Positions 17,033 to 25,800 of a DNA stretch of 64,000 nucleotides are shown here, piece after piece; the stretch's first letter is position 1, and each line of letters starts with the position of its first letter. Source of the DNA: Pseudofrankia nepalensis (GTDB lineage Bacteria; Actinomycetota; Actinomycetes; Frankiales; Frankiaceae); the NCBI RefSeq assembly GCF_016786305.1, contig NZ_JADWYV010000008.1; one strand, written 5' to 3'. A program made the position numbers and the translations under genes. The notes below the pieces were generated by a model. It ran no database searches and had not been told where the DNA came from. It worked only from the letters and a program-made list of their open reading frames with translations.

Positions 17033-19648
17033 ACGACGGTCCTTCCGGTGTGGCGCGGGCGCCATGCCTTCCGCGGGGTCGGTGCCGGCACCCGCGGAGC
17101 CGGCGCCGGGGGAGGTGAGGGCGGCGGCCGGGGAGGACGCCGCTGGGGAGGCGGTCGCGTCGGCCGGTCGGGCCGAGGCGCCGCGCGGGCGGGACCACTC
17201 GGTCGCGACTGGGACGGTCGCGCCGGTCGGCGGCGCGTCGCCGCCATCGGGAAGCTCGTCGATCCGGCGCAGCGCCACCGCGCATGCCTTGAACTCAGGC
17301 ATGCGTGAGGTCGGGTCGAGCGCCGGATTGGTAAGCAGGTTGACGGTCGAGTACCCGCCCCAGTGGAAGGGCGCGAACAGGGTGTCCTGGCGGATCGTGT
17401 CGGTGACGCGGGCCCGGAACACCGCCCGTCCTCGCCGGGACCGCAGTTCCACGAGATCGCCGACGGTGATCTCGTGCTGGGCGGCCAGCACCGGGTGCAG
17501 CTCGACGACCGGGTCGGGATCGTCGGCGACGAGTGCGCGCACCCGCCGGGTCTGCGTTCCGGACTGGTACTGGCGCATCGTGCGGCCAGTCGTCAGGTAG
17601 TAGGGGAAGTCGCCGTCCGGCGGCTCCACCGCGCCCCGGTGTCGCACGGCGATGAACCGGGCCCGACCATCCGGCGTGGCGAACCTGTCCAGGAACAGCC
17701 GCGGCGTGCCAGGGTGAACCGTCGCGTCCGTCGCGTCCGTCGCGTCCGTCGCGTCCGTCGCGTCCGTCGCGTCCGTCGCGTCCGTCGCGTCCGTCGCGCC
17801 GCGGCCCGCGCGGCCGCTGTCGCGTTCGCCGGCGCCCTCCGCGCATTCCTCGCCGCCTTGCCCGCCTCCGGCCGGTGTTGGCGCCGGGCAGGGCCAGAAG
17901 ACGCCCTTCTCGTCCTCGATCCGCTCGTAGCTGATGCCGGAGTAGTCGGCGAGCCCGCCGGCGCTGGCCCGCCGCAGCTCCTCGAACACGGTGCGCGGCT
18001 CGGCCGGGAACGCCGCCGGGTCCGCGCCCAGCCGGGCGGCGAGCTCGGAGATGACGTCGAGGTCGGTGCGCACCCCGGGCGGCGGGTCGAGCGCCCGGCG
18101 CCGGCGCAGCACCCGGCCCTCGAGGTTCGTCATCGTGCCCTCCTCCTCCGCCCACTGCGCGACCGGCAGCACGACGTCGGCGAGGGCCGCCGTCTCGGAC
18201 AGGAAGAAGTCGGAGACGACCAGCAGGTCGAGGGCGGCGAGCCGGTCGGCGATCCGGTTCGCGTCGGGGCCGGACACGATCGGGTTGGAACCGAGCACCC
18301 ACATCGCCCGCACGCCGCCCTCGGTGCCCAGCGCGTCGAGCATCTCGAAGGCGGACACACCCGGGGGCGGCAGATCGTCCGGGGAGATGCCCCAGACGGC
18401 GGCGACGTGCGCCCGGTCGGCCGGGTCGGCGAGCTTGCGATAGCCGGGCAGCTGGTCGGCCTTCTGCCCGTGCTCCCGGCCGCCCTGCCCGTTGCCCTGC
18501 CCGGTGATGGTGCCGTATCCGGAAGACGGCCGGCCCGGAAGGCCGAGGGCGAGCGCCAGGTTGATGAACGCCTGCGCGGTGTCGGTGCCCGAGGCGTGCT
18601 GCTCGGCGCCGCGAGCGGTGAGCACCATGGCGCGTTCCGCCTCGGCCAGCAGGCGGACCGCCTGGCGCAGATCGTCCTCGGCCACGCCGGTGATCCGCTC
18701 GACGCGTCCCGGCCAGTAGGCGGTCACGGCCCGGCGGACCGCGTCGTACCCGGTCGTGCGGGCGGCGATGTAGTCCTCGTCGACCAGGCCTTCGCGGATG
18801 GCGATGTGCAGCAGGCCGGCGGCGAGCGCGAGGTCGGTGCCCGGGACGGGCTGGAGGTGCAGGTGGGCGCCGCGCGCGGTCGGGGTCGCGCGCGGGTCGA
18901 CGACGATGTGCTTCGCGCCGTTCGCCCGTCCAGCGTCGAACCACTGCATGATCGGCGGCATGGTGTCGGCCGGGTTGCTCCCGACCAGCAGGATGACGTC
19001 CGCCGCGGCGATGTCACTTACCGGAAACGGAAGGCCTCGGTCGACGCCGAACGCGCGGTTGCCGGCCGCCGCGGCCGACGACATACAGAACCGGCCGTTG
19101 TAGTCGATCGAGCGGCTGCGTAGCGCGACCCGCACGAACTTGCCAAGCGCGTAGGCCTTCTCATTGGTCAGCCCGCCGCCGCCGAAGACACCGACGCTGT
19201 CGGGACCATAGCGGCGCTGGCAGGCGCGCCACCCCGCGACGATCCGGTCCAGCGCCTCCTCCCAGCTGGCCGGCCGGAACCCGTCGGAGCGCCGGTCTCG
19301 CACCAGCGGAGTGGTCAGCCGGTCGGGGTGGTCGAGCAGACTGGCGGCCGTCCAGCCCTTGGAGCACAGGCCACCCCGGTTGGTCGGGAAGTCGTCGCGC
19401 GGGATGAGGTCGACCGCGCCGAGCCGGGAGCCGAGCGACGACGGCGAAGCCTCGCGCGGCTCACGGCTCTCCAACCGGTACAGCCGCGGCCGCAGTTCGA
19501 TCCCGCACTGCAACGCGCAGTACGGGCAGTGCGTCGCCGTCGTCGCCGGTGTCGGCGTCGTCGGTGTCGCCGTCGGTGCCACGGCGCGCGGCGCGGCGGC
19601 GGCTGGCGCGGGGGCGCTGGCCGCCGTCAGGGCTCGGTCGGGGGACAC
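16685..19648 (-). CDS. Assimilatory nitrate reductase (molybdopterin) with C-terminal extension domain
   Basis: The protein has 987 residues. Residues ~1-40 are an Ala/Thr/Pro leader. CPYCALQCGIEL with the later GGLCSKGW supplies the [4Fe-4S] cluster. The molybdopterin-binding core follows: VGVFGGGGLTNEKAYALGKF, ILLVGSNPADTMPP, and the dinucleotide-binding domain ending FKACAVALRRID near 805. It reduces nitrate to nitrite in the cytosol. Two oddities: eight DAT tripeptides from a 9-bp tandem repeat near 620-645, and, after a ~65-residue Ala/Pro/Thr linker, an extra ~115-residue domain (MHSTPRFLQGVFSFEG...) normally expected as a separate small protein. Start GTG at 19648 has no clear ribosome site and may be leaderless (GACTAT 6 nt upstream). 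First gene of the nitrate operon. Confidence 0.88.
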   Translation of the reverse strand: MSPDRALTAASAPAPAAAAPRAVAPTATPTTPTPATTATHCPYCALQCGIELRPRLYRLESREPREASPSSLGSRLGAVDLIPRDDFPTNRGGLCSKGWTAASLLDHPDRLTTPLVRDRRSDGFRPASWEEALDRIVAGWRACQRRYGPDSVGVFGGGGLTNEKAYALGKFVRVALRSRSIDYNGRFCMSSAAAAGNRAFGVDRGLPFPVSDIAAADVILLVGSNPADTMPPIMQWFDAGRANGAKHIVVDPRATPTARGAHLHLQPVPGTDLALAAGLLHIAIREGLVDEDYIAARTTGYDAVRRAVTAYWPGRVERITGVAEDDLRQAVRLLAEAERAMVLTARGAEQHASGTDTAQAFINLALALGLPGRPSSGYGTITGQGNGQGGREHGQKADQLPGYRKLADPADRAHVAAVWGISPDDLPPPGVSAFEMLDALGTEGGVRAMWVLGSNPIVSGPDANRIADRLAALDLLVVSDFFLSETAALADVVLPVAQWAEEEGTMTNLEGRVLRRRRALDPPPGVRTDLDVISELAARLGADPAAFPAEPRTVFEELRRASAGGLADYSGISYERIEDEKGVFWPCPAPTPAGGGQGGEECAEGAGERDSGRAGRGATDATDATDATDATDATDATDATDATVHPGTPRLFLDRFATPDGRARFIAVRHRGAVEPPDGDFPYYLTTGRTMRQYQSGTQTRRVRALVADDPDPVVELHPVLAAQHEITVGDLVELRSRRGRAVFRARVTDTIRQDTLFAPFHWGGYSTVNLLTNPALDPTSRMPEFKACAVALRRIDELPDGGDAPPTGATVPVATEWSRPRGASARPADATASPAASSPAAALTSPGAGSAGAGTDPAEGMAPAPHRKDRRMHSTPRFLQGVFSFEGQGLTKPAPLDPALTYTVPPGTTTQPVYFRGGNSSDQLIYVLLIRDGAPMRYFPIGARADVHVPLRVVEDLLGDTRVELHLAAPEGAEGNVIIDFGLIEF
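17721..17800. repeat. Eight tandem 9-bp units inside the nitrate reductase gene
   Basis: GTCGCGTCC is repeated eight times without error from 17721 to 17792, then GTCGCG. On the coding strand it gives (DAT)8. The 9-bp unit keeps frame, so copy number can change by slippage without breaking the protein. Confidence 0.95.
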
Positions 19649-19970
19649 GGTCTAATAGTCAGATCTTCGTGTTTCGCCAGGAGCCTTCTCCCGCGCGCAC
19701 CCGGTTACTAGTCACTCACCCCTGGGAACGGCGGAATGTGAGCGTGGCGCGCTGTGTCGCGCGGCACACCGTGAAGCCGATTCCGAGCCACCGCCGCCAG
19801 CGGGCAGCCGCCGGGTTCGCCGCGCGAAGCCGAGATCCAGCCGGTGCGTCGGCGGCCTCGCGGCACCCGGAATGTCGGCTCCCGGCAAGACGGCCGCGGC
19901 GGCGAACCCGACAGCTCAGGTTCATCTGGCCGGGATCAAATCCCGATTTGCCGGTGACTAGGGTGCAACT
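19649..19970. promoter_or_regulatory. Divergent promoter region, nitrate reductase / DinB-like gene
   Basis: The right end carries TAGGGT (19959-19964), a -10 placed 6 nt before the GTG of the forward gene. At the left, GACTAT precedes the nitrate-reductase GTG by 6 nt on the minus strand. The dyad GTTACTAGTCAC near 19704 has a central ACTAGT palindrome and GTnAC elements reminiscent of GlnR half-sites, but spacing does not match a full GlnR box. No gene lies here. Confidence 0.45.
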
Positions 19971-20567
19971 GTGACCGCCGAGAGCCACAGCGCGCCCGCC
20001 GTCGAGGCGATTGTCCCGGACGGCAAGGACTGGACCTGGGTGCTGGAACGGCCCTGCCCGGAGTGCGGGTTCGACGCCTCGACCTTCCCCGCGGCCGAGG
20101 TCTCGGGCCTGGTGCTGCGGGTCGCGTCCGCCTGGCTCGCCGTACTCGCCGAGACGCCGGCCGACGAGGCGCGCCGCCGTCCGGCGCCGGACCGCTGGTC
20201 GACGCTGGAATACGCCTGCCATGTGCGCGACGTCCTGCGCCTCTACGACGAGCGGCTCCAACTGATGCTCACGCGGGACAACCCCCTCTACCCGAACTGG
20301 GACCAGGACGAGACCGCCGTCACGGACCACTACGGCGACCAGGACCCCGCCCAGGTCGCCGCGGACCTGGCCGCCGCGGCGGCCAAGGTCGCCGCCCGGT
20401 TCGCGACCGTCTCCGGCGAGCGCTGGCGGCGTACGGGCGAGCGAAGCGACGGCGCCCGCTTCACGATCGACACGTTCGCGCGTTACTTCGCGCATGACCC
20501 CGTCCACCACCTCTGGGACGTCACCGGCCGTCCCGGCGGGGGCGTCACCCCCATCGCCGCGAGCTGA
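19971..20567 (+). CDS. DinB-superfamily protein (predicted leaderless)
   Basis: The protein has 198 residues. It has a DinB/mycothiol-transferase-like four-helix layout: RWSTLEYACHVRDVLRLY near residues 81-98 carries the first metal-ligand His, and FARYFAHDPVHHLWDV near 165-180 the later ones. CPECGFD near 25-31 is a short Cys pair outside the core. Family members are metal-dependent and often thiol-transferases; the substrate is unknown. The start GTG at 19971 lies 6 nt after a TAGGGT -10, so the mRNA probably begins at the start codon. Confidence 0.8.
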   Translation: MTAESHSAPAVEAIVPDGKDWTWVLERPCPECGFDASTFPAAEVSGLVLRVASAWLAVLAETPADEARRRPAPDRWSTLEYACHVRDVLRLYDERLQLMLTRDNPLYPNWDQDETAVTDHYGDQDPAQVAADLAAAAAKVAARFATVSGERWRRTGERSDGARFTIDTFARYFAHDPVHHLWDVTGRPGGGVTPIAAS

Positions 20568-20823
20568 GACACCTCCGGGTCGCTCCGCCGAGCCGACGCG
20601 GCTCGCCCGGCGCGCCTCGGGTCGACGCGCCTCGGCCGACGTGCTCGGATCGGCGCGCCGCCCGCCGGTCTGGCCTAAACCCGAGCCTCGGGACGAGCCG
20701 GCGCGGCGGCTGGGATAGTAGACAACGACCCACCGGTCAGCGTCGCGCTGACCGGTCACGCGGGACAGGAACCGGACGGCCCGAGTCGCCCTCGGGCTGG
20801 CCGATCTCCGGACCGCTGGTCAA

Positions 20824-20910
20824 GGAGGGCTCGCCTAGTGGCCGATGGCGGCGGTCTTGAAAACCGCTATGGGGGCAACCTCATCGTGGGTTCGAATCCC
20901 ACGCCCTCCG
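20824..20910 (+). tRNA. tRNA-Ser, anticodon TGA
   Basis: Acceptor GGAGGGC (20824-20830) pairs with GCCCTCC (20903-20909), discriminator G. Anticodon stem GCGGT/ACCGC holds loop CTTGAAA with TGA at 20858-20860. A long variable arm (class II) and the T arm CGTGGG-TTCGAAT-CCCACG follow. CCA is not encoded. The integrase gene starts its 3' end 65 bp further on, so this tRNA is the likely integration target of the island. Confidence 0.96.
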
Positions 20911-20958
20911 CTCTCTACCAGCACGTTTGCCCTCCGGGCGACGCGCGCCAAGGCTCTG

Positions 20959-20982
20959 AAGATCGTTGTGGGCGTCAGGTGG
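20959..20982. repeat. Left copy of 24-bp direct repeat at the integrase 3' end
   Basis: The 24 bp beginning AAGATCGTTGTG and ending CGTCAGGTGG overlap the integrase stop codon. An identical copy lies at 59725-59748, 38.8 kb away. They are either recombination (att-type) repeats bounding the island or a duplicated integrase 3' end left by an earlier related element. Confidence 0.8.
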
Positions 20983-22498
20983 GCGTGGCGGCGCGCCTGG
21001 ACCGGGGGACCGCGTTCGCCACGGCGAGCGCGGCCCGCTGGCCGGCCGGGCGCAGCAGGTGGGCGTACAGCGCCCCGGTGATCGCCGGCGAGGAGTGCCC
21101 GAGCCGCTTGGAGACGAGCGCCAGGTCGATCCCCTCCTGAAGCTGGATCGACGCCGACGCGTGCCGGAGGTCGTGCAGCCGCCGCCGGGAGAGCAGGCCC
21201 CGGCCGAGCTCGGCACCGACGGCGACGTCGGCGGCGGCGCCGGCGCCGCCACCGGCCGCTAGCGGCTCGGCCAGGTCCAGCCGGTGCCGGTTGCCGAACA
21301 GCCGGGTCACCGCGGTGACGGTCACGGTGCCGATCGGCTCGCGGTTGACGTACAGCGTCCACTCGCCGATCGGGTCGCGGTCGCGTTGGAGCGCCCCGAC
21401 GACGACGTGACCGGCCCGCGCCGGGGCCGGCAGGCGGATGGTGGCGAGCAGGCCCGCCCGCCGGGCGATCGTCTGCATGCGCTGCGAGACGTACTCGGGC
21501 GGCAGGTAGCGCCCGTCAGGTCGGGTGAACATCAGACCCGACAGCTCGACCGGCTTGCCATGCTGGTTCGGCAGCGTCCCGTTGACCCACACCCCGCCGG
21601 CCTGCTCGCGCTCGGCGTCCTGGTTCAGCCGGTGCGCCAGCAGCGACCCGAGCGTCATCGGGTCGAGGTCGACCTTCCGCCTGCCCGACCGGGTCTTGGG
21701 CGGCCACACGCCGTGCCTGGCGCCCGTCTCTGTGATCTGCTGGGTGATCGTCAGCACCGACAGGTCGGCGTCGAGGCCGGGCCAGATCGCGCCGCAGGCC
21801 TCGCCCCGGCGCACGCCGTGCAGCGCGATCAGCTCCCACATCGCGGCGAGCCGGTCGGTGGCCGCCTCGTCGAGGAAGGCGCCCACCTCGTGCGCCTCCC
21901 ATGGCTCGACTTCGGGCCGGATGTACTCGGGCAGCTCGACGCCAGCCACCGGGTTGAAGCCGATCAGCCGCCGCTTCACGGCGTCGTTCAGCGCGTTGCG
22001 CAGCGTGTCCCGGACGCGCTCGATCGTCGCCGGGCCGGTCGGCCGCGACTTGCGGGCGCCCGCCGCCTCGATCTGCCGGAAGGCCTTGTCGAGGTGGTCC
22101 GCCCGCAGGCCCGACAGCGGCACCTGGCCGAGCCATGGCTTGAGGTGCAGCCGGATGTGGCTCTCGTACGAGCGGCGCGCGGTCGGGCGCAGCCGGCGCT
22201 TCGACTCCAGCCACTGGTCGAGGTACTCGCCGACGGTCAGGGTGCCGATGTGCTTCTGGCCGGCCCGGACCTTCGCCAGCTGATCCTCGGCGTCCTGCTC
22301 GGCGGCGTCCTTCGTCGCGAAGCCCGATCCGCGCAGCTGCGTCCTGCCGACGAGGGGAATCAGTTCTTCTGGCACTTCGATGCGCCAGGACCATTTGCCG
22401 TGTGGTTTCCGTCCTCTGAGCTTCGCGCAACGCTTGCCGAGCTGTTTCCCGGTCTCCGGGTCGCGGCAGCCGCAGCGCTTCTCGGTCTGAATCTCCAT
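20975..22498 (-). CDS. int: Tyrosine recombinase integrase of the island
   Basis: The protein has 507 residues and catalyses site-specific integration and excision. A Cys-containing N-terminal segment (CGCRDPETGKQLGKRC), an AP2-like arm region, and a SAM-like core-binding domain (TVGEYLDQWLESKRRLRP, ~92-180) precede the catalytic domain. Catalytic residues are visible: Arg in LHGVRRGEACG, HDLRHASAS (His-x-x-Arg), LGHSSPAIT, and the Tyr nucleophile in GALYAHLL. The insertion of roughly 80 residues between the beta-hairpin and HDLRH (about residues 355-435) is unusual. Its 3' end faces tRNA-Ser. The promoter region contains a 12-bp phased array. Confidence 0.93.
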   Translation of the reverse strand: MEIQTEKRCGCRDPETGKQLGKRCAKLRGRKPHGKWSWRIEVPEELIPLVGRTQLRGSGFATKDAAEQDAEDQLAKVRAGQKHIGTLTVGEYLDQWLESKRRLRPTARRSYESHIRLHLKPWLGQVPLSGLRADHLDKAFRQIEAAGARKSRPTGPATIERVRDTLRNALNDAVKRRLIGFNPVAGVELPEYIRPEVEPWEAHEVGAFLDEAATDRLAAMWELIALHGVRRGEACGAIWPGLDADLSVLTITQQITETGARHGVWPPKTRSGRRKVDLDPMTLGSLLAHRLNQDAEREQAGGVWVNGTLPNQHGKPVELSGLMFTRPDGRYLPPEYVSQRMQTIARRAGLLATIRLPAPARAGHVVVGALQRDRDPIGEWTLYVNREPIGTVTVTAVTRLFGNRHRLDLAEPLAAGGGAGAAADVAVGAELGRGLLSRRRLHDLRHASASIQLQEGIDLALVSKRLGHSSPAITGALYAHLLRPAGQRAALAVANAVPRSRRAATPT

Positions 22499-22847
22499 GG
22501 GTGTTCCCGCTGTCTCCGTGAGGGGGCTCGCTGCCGGAGCGGGGACGCAGGCGCGCTCGTTGCTCAGGGCGGCAGCGTTGCGATGTGGGCTGTGGCGGAT
22601 GGCGTGCCGTGGTGCCGGGCAGGCCGCGCGCGGCCAGTGGAAGTGCCTCGCGGTGCGCCGTCATTCCGCTATAGGCAGGATATCTTTCAATTCCCATGCA
22701 GGGCCACAATGCGATATTCCGTGCATCCGTAGCGGCGAGGCCGTGAGGTGCCGGAACATCGGATCAAGCATCGTAAATGACATCGCCAGGGGCATCGTCG
22801 CCTATCGGGTGCTGCTTGAGGTCCTCGCCGTCACCGCCTCGCGGGAA
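22499..22847. other. Integrase upstream region
   Basis: A relatively AT-rich pocket (~22665-22800) lies between the integrase start and the relaxase stop, both on the minus strand. It holds the 12-bp array at 22757-22804. I find no excisionase-sized gene here. Confidence 0.5.
22757..22804. promoter_or_regulatory. Array 1: four CATCGN units at exact 12-bp steps
   Basis: CATCGG, CATCGT, CATCGC and CATCGT start at 22757, 22769, 22781 and 22793. Read toward the integrase this is RCGATG-type hexamers every 12 bp, ~260 bp upstream of its start codon. The same unit and period recur at 27706-27844 and 51897-52009. Confidence 0.6.
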
Positions 22848-25800
22848 CTACAGCGGGAGCTGGGCGTCGAGCACCATGTGGATGTCGCGCGCCTGGTCGT
22901 AGGCGTCGGCCGCGCGGGGGTCGGTGGGACGATCTCCCAGCGCCTGTCTGGCCGGTTCGACTGCTTCGATGATGGCGGGGGTGCCGTAGGGCAGGCCGAG
23001 GACGTGGTGTCGGTAGCGCTCGGCCCGGCTGGCCGCCTGTTCCCAGGCCGCCGCCTGCAAGGTGGCGGTGGGGCGGGGGCCGAGCAGCGCGGTCAGGTAG
23101 CTGGCGGGCTCGGCCGTGGCGCGCAGGACCGCGTCCGTGGTCTGCCGGTCGAGTGCGGCCTCCACCCGGGCCAGTCGTGCCACCCGATCTGCCCTGAAGG
23201 GCGAAACTCGGTCCGCGTCGTGCGGCATCTGTGCGCGCATCTGGACCTGCGTTCGGGTGGTACCGGCCAGTCCGAGTGGTGCGTCGACGAGGAGTTGCCG
23301 TTCCTCCGCCAGGGCGGCGGTCGGTCTGGTGGCGAGGTGGGTGATCTCGGCGCGGTTCAGCAGGCCGACGAGTTCGTTCCATTCCTGCTGGGCGGTCGTC
23401 GGGCTGGGCAGTTCGTAGAGCGCCGGGTCGACGCCGACCTGTTCGCACAGGTCGGTGACGCGCCACGCGAGCACCGCGGCACCGGCGCGAGTCTCGTCCC
23501 CAGCCGGGTGGGCGAGGTCCGAGGTGACCTGGCTGGGGGTGAGGCCGGCGTCGAGGAGGGCGTGGACACCGGCGACGGCGCGGTTCCGCGGAACCGCCTG
23601 GCCCACTCCGCTGAACCGGGTTCGGTCGGTGTCGGGCAGACCCGCGGCCCAGTCGTCGACGAGCCGGTGCGCCAGGTACCGGTGGTAGAGCCACGGGTCG
23701 CGTGCCTGATCGTCTGGGCGCGCGCCGGGTGGCGGTCCGGCGTCGTGCGCGGTGGCGCCGGGCTGGTGGCGGGCGTGGTAGACGGCCAGCGCGCCGACGG
23801 CCGCGTCCCAGACAGCGCGCTCCGGGCCGGCTTCCGGGCGGGAGCCGAGGCGCGCCACGAGCGCCGTCGGCGGGTGGGCGAGCGCGGCGGCGCGCAGCGC
23901 CGCTTCGGCGGCCAGTTCGGCGCGCCGTAGCAGCACCTGGCGCGGCATGCCGGCGCGTCGCGTCGGCGCGTCCAGTGGCGCGTGGCCCGGCGCGGTCGGC
24001 GCGACTGGATCGGCGCGGACCGGCGCGGTGCGTTCCCGCGCAGCGCGTTCCGGCGCGGTCGGCGCGACGCTTGACCGGTCCAGAACCTGCCGGCCGAGTC
24101 GGAACGCGGTGAGTTCGGCGAGGGTGTGTCGCCGACGGAGGCGGTGTGCCTCGGCCGCCCAGGGATCGTGGTCGCTGGCCAGGCGTTCGGCGCGAGACCG
24201 GTCGAGCCGGCCGGCGAGCCGGTCCAGCGGACTGTCGTCGCCCGGCTCGGCGGGAAGCCACGTCTCGTCGTCGTGTTCGTCGAGCTGGTCGCGACGCACG
24301 ACGTAGGCGGCGAGGTCGGTGCGGGCGCGCGAGAGCATGACGTACAGGCCCGCCCGGCTGGTGTCGTCGGTGACGACGGCGCGGGCGGTGTCCATCGTGG
24401 TGCCCTGGGCCTTGGCCGCCGTGATCGCGTAGGCGTGGGCGAGGCCGCCGTCGCGGCCGTCGGCGAACCGGTGTGTCAGGTAGTCCCAGGGGATGCGGAC
24501 GCTGCCCTTGCTGGGGAAGTACACCGTCAGCGCCTGACCAGCCGGCCTGTCGGCGTCGAGGTGCACCGCGGTGACGACGCCGACGGTGCCGGTCCGGACG
24601 TAGGCCGAGCCGGGCTTGCCGGCCGGGACGAGGGTGTGGCCGGCCTGGGTGAGGGTGATGACCTCGTCGCCGATCTGGAACTCGCGGCCGGCGGTATGCA
24701 GGGCCGGGCCGGTCAGGGTGCCGTCGGCGGTGAGCAGGGCGCGGGCGGCGCGGTTGAGGGTTTCCACCTCGCGGTGCCGCTCGGCCATCAGGTGGATCTT
24801 CGCTGGTTGTGGTCGCGCCGCGGCGTGGGCCGGCCATCTGGACGCGCCGTCGACGGACGCGCCGCCGTTCGCGCCGGGCGCGCTGTTCGCGCCAGACGCG
24901 CCGAGCCGCGTGCCGGACGCGCCGTGCCGCGTGCCGGACGCGCCGTGCCGCGCGCCGGTCGCGGGCGTCGGCGCGTCGGCACCGGCGCTGTTCGCGCCGG
25001 GTATGTCGTCCGCGCTGTGGACGCGCCGCTGGCGTTCGGCGTACCAGTCGGCGACGGCGCGTTCGAGTAGCGCGTCGGCGCCGTCAGCGAGGTGGATGCG
25101 GCCGTCGGCGGCGAGCCGGTCCAACGCGGCGCGCACGGTCGGCGCGGTGTCGGCGCGCAGCGCGCCGAGCGCGGCGCGGACCGGCGCGAGATCCGCGCCG
25201 GCCTGGCGGTGCACGGTCGTCAAGGTCGCGACATCGGAGGTGTGGGCGACGAGGTGGGTGAACCAGCCGCCGGCGCCGACCGAGCCGAGCTGGGCGGGGT
25301 CGCCGAGCGCGAGGACGACAGTGCCGGTGCGGGTGGCGTAGCGCAGGAGGCGCTCGGCGTCGCGGGTGGCGACCTGGGTGGCCTCGTCGACGATCAGGAC
25401 CGAGCCAGGCGGCCAGACGTCGGCTGGGTCCGTGACGTTGTCGAGGAGGGTGAGCCAGCTGGCGACGACCCGGGCCGGGATGCCGATCCGGTCGGCGAGT
25501 TCCTCGGCCTGGCGGCCGCCATGGGCGGTGGCGAACACGTGGCGGCCGGCGGCGCGCAGGATGCCGGTCAGGGCGCGCATCGCCTCGGTCTTGCCCGTCC
25601 CGGCCGGGCCGACCGCGGGGCGGACGAGGTCTCCGCTGGTCAGTAGCCGGCGTACCAGCTCCGCTTGCTCGGCCGACAGCGCCACTGGGGCGGCGCGGCG
25701 TTCCGGGTCGGCCGGGGAGGTTCCGGGGTGGGCGCGGTTCGGCGGGTGGGTGGCGGCGGCGAGTCGGGTTTCGAGGAGGGTGGGGTCGACGAGCAGGCGG

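Noticed and set aside
17295..18944. Second long reverse frame inside the nitrate reductase gene
   Set aside because: Arg/Pro-rich shadow frame of a clear molybdopterin enzyme.
19690..19745. GlnR box upstream of nitrate reductase
   Set aside because: GTnAC half-sites are present but the spacing to GAAAC elements does not match the known box.
20959..20982. 24-bp repeat as a definite attL
   Set aside because: It lies 49 bp beyond the tRNA end and covers the integrase stop. No tRNA 3' copy accompanies the right copy, so I report it only as a repeat with two explanations.
22499..22847. Search for an excisionase gene
   Set aside because: No open frame with HTH and ribosome site in this region.
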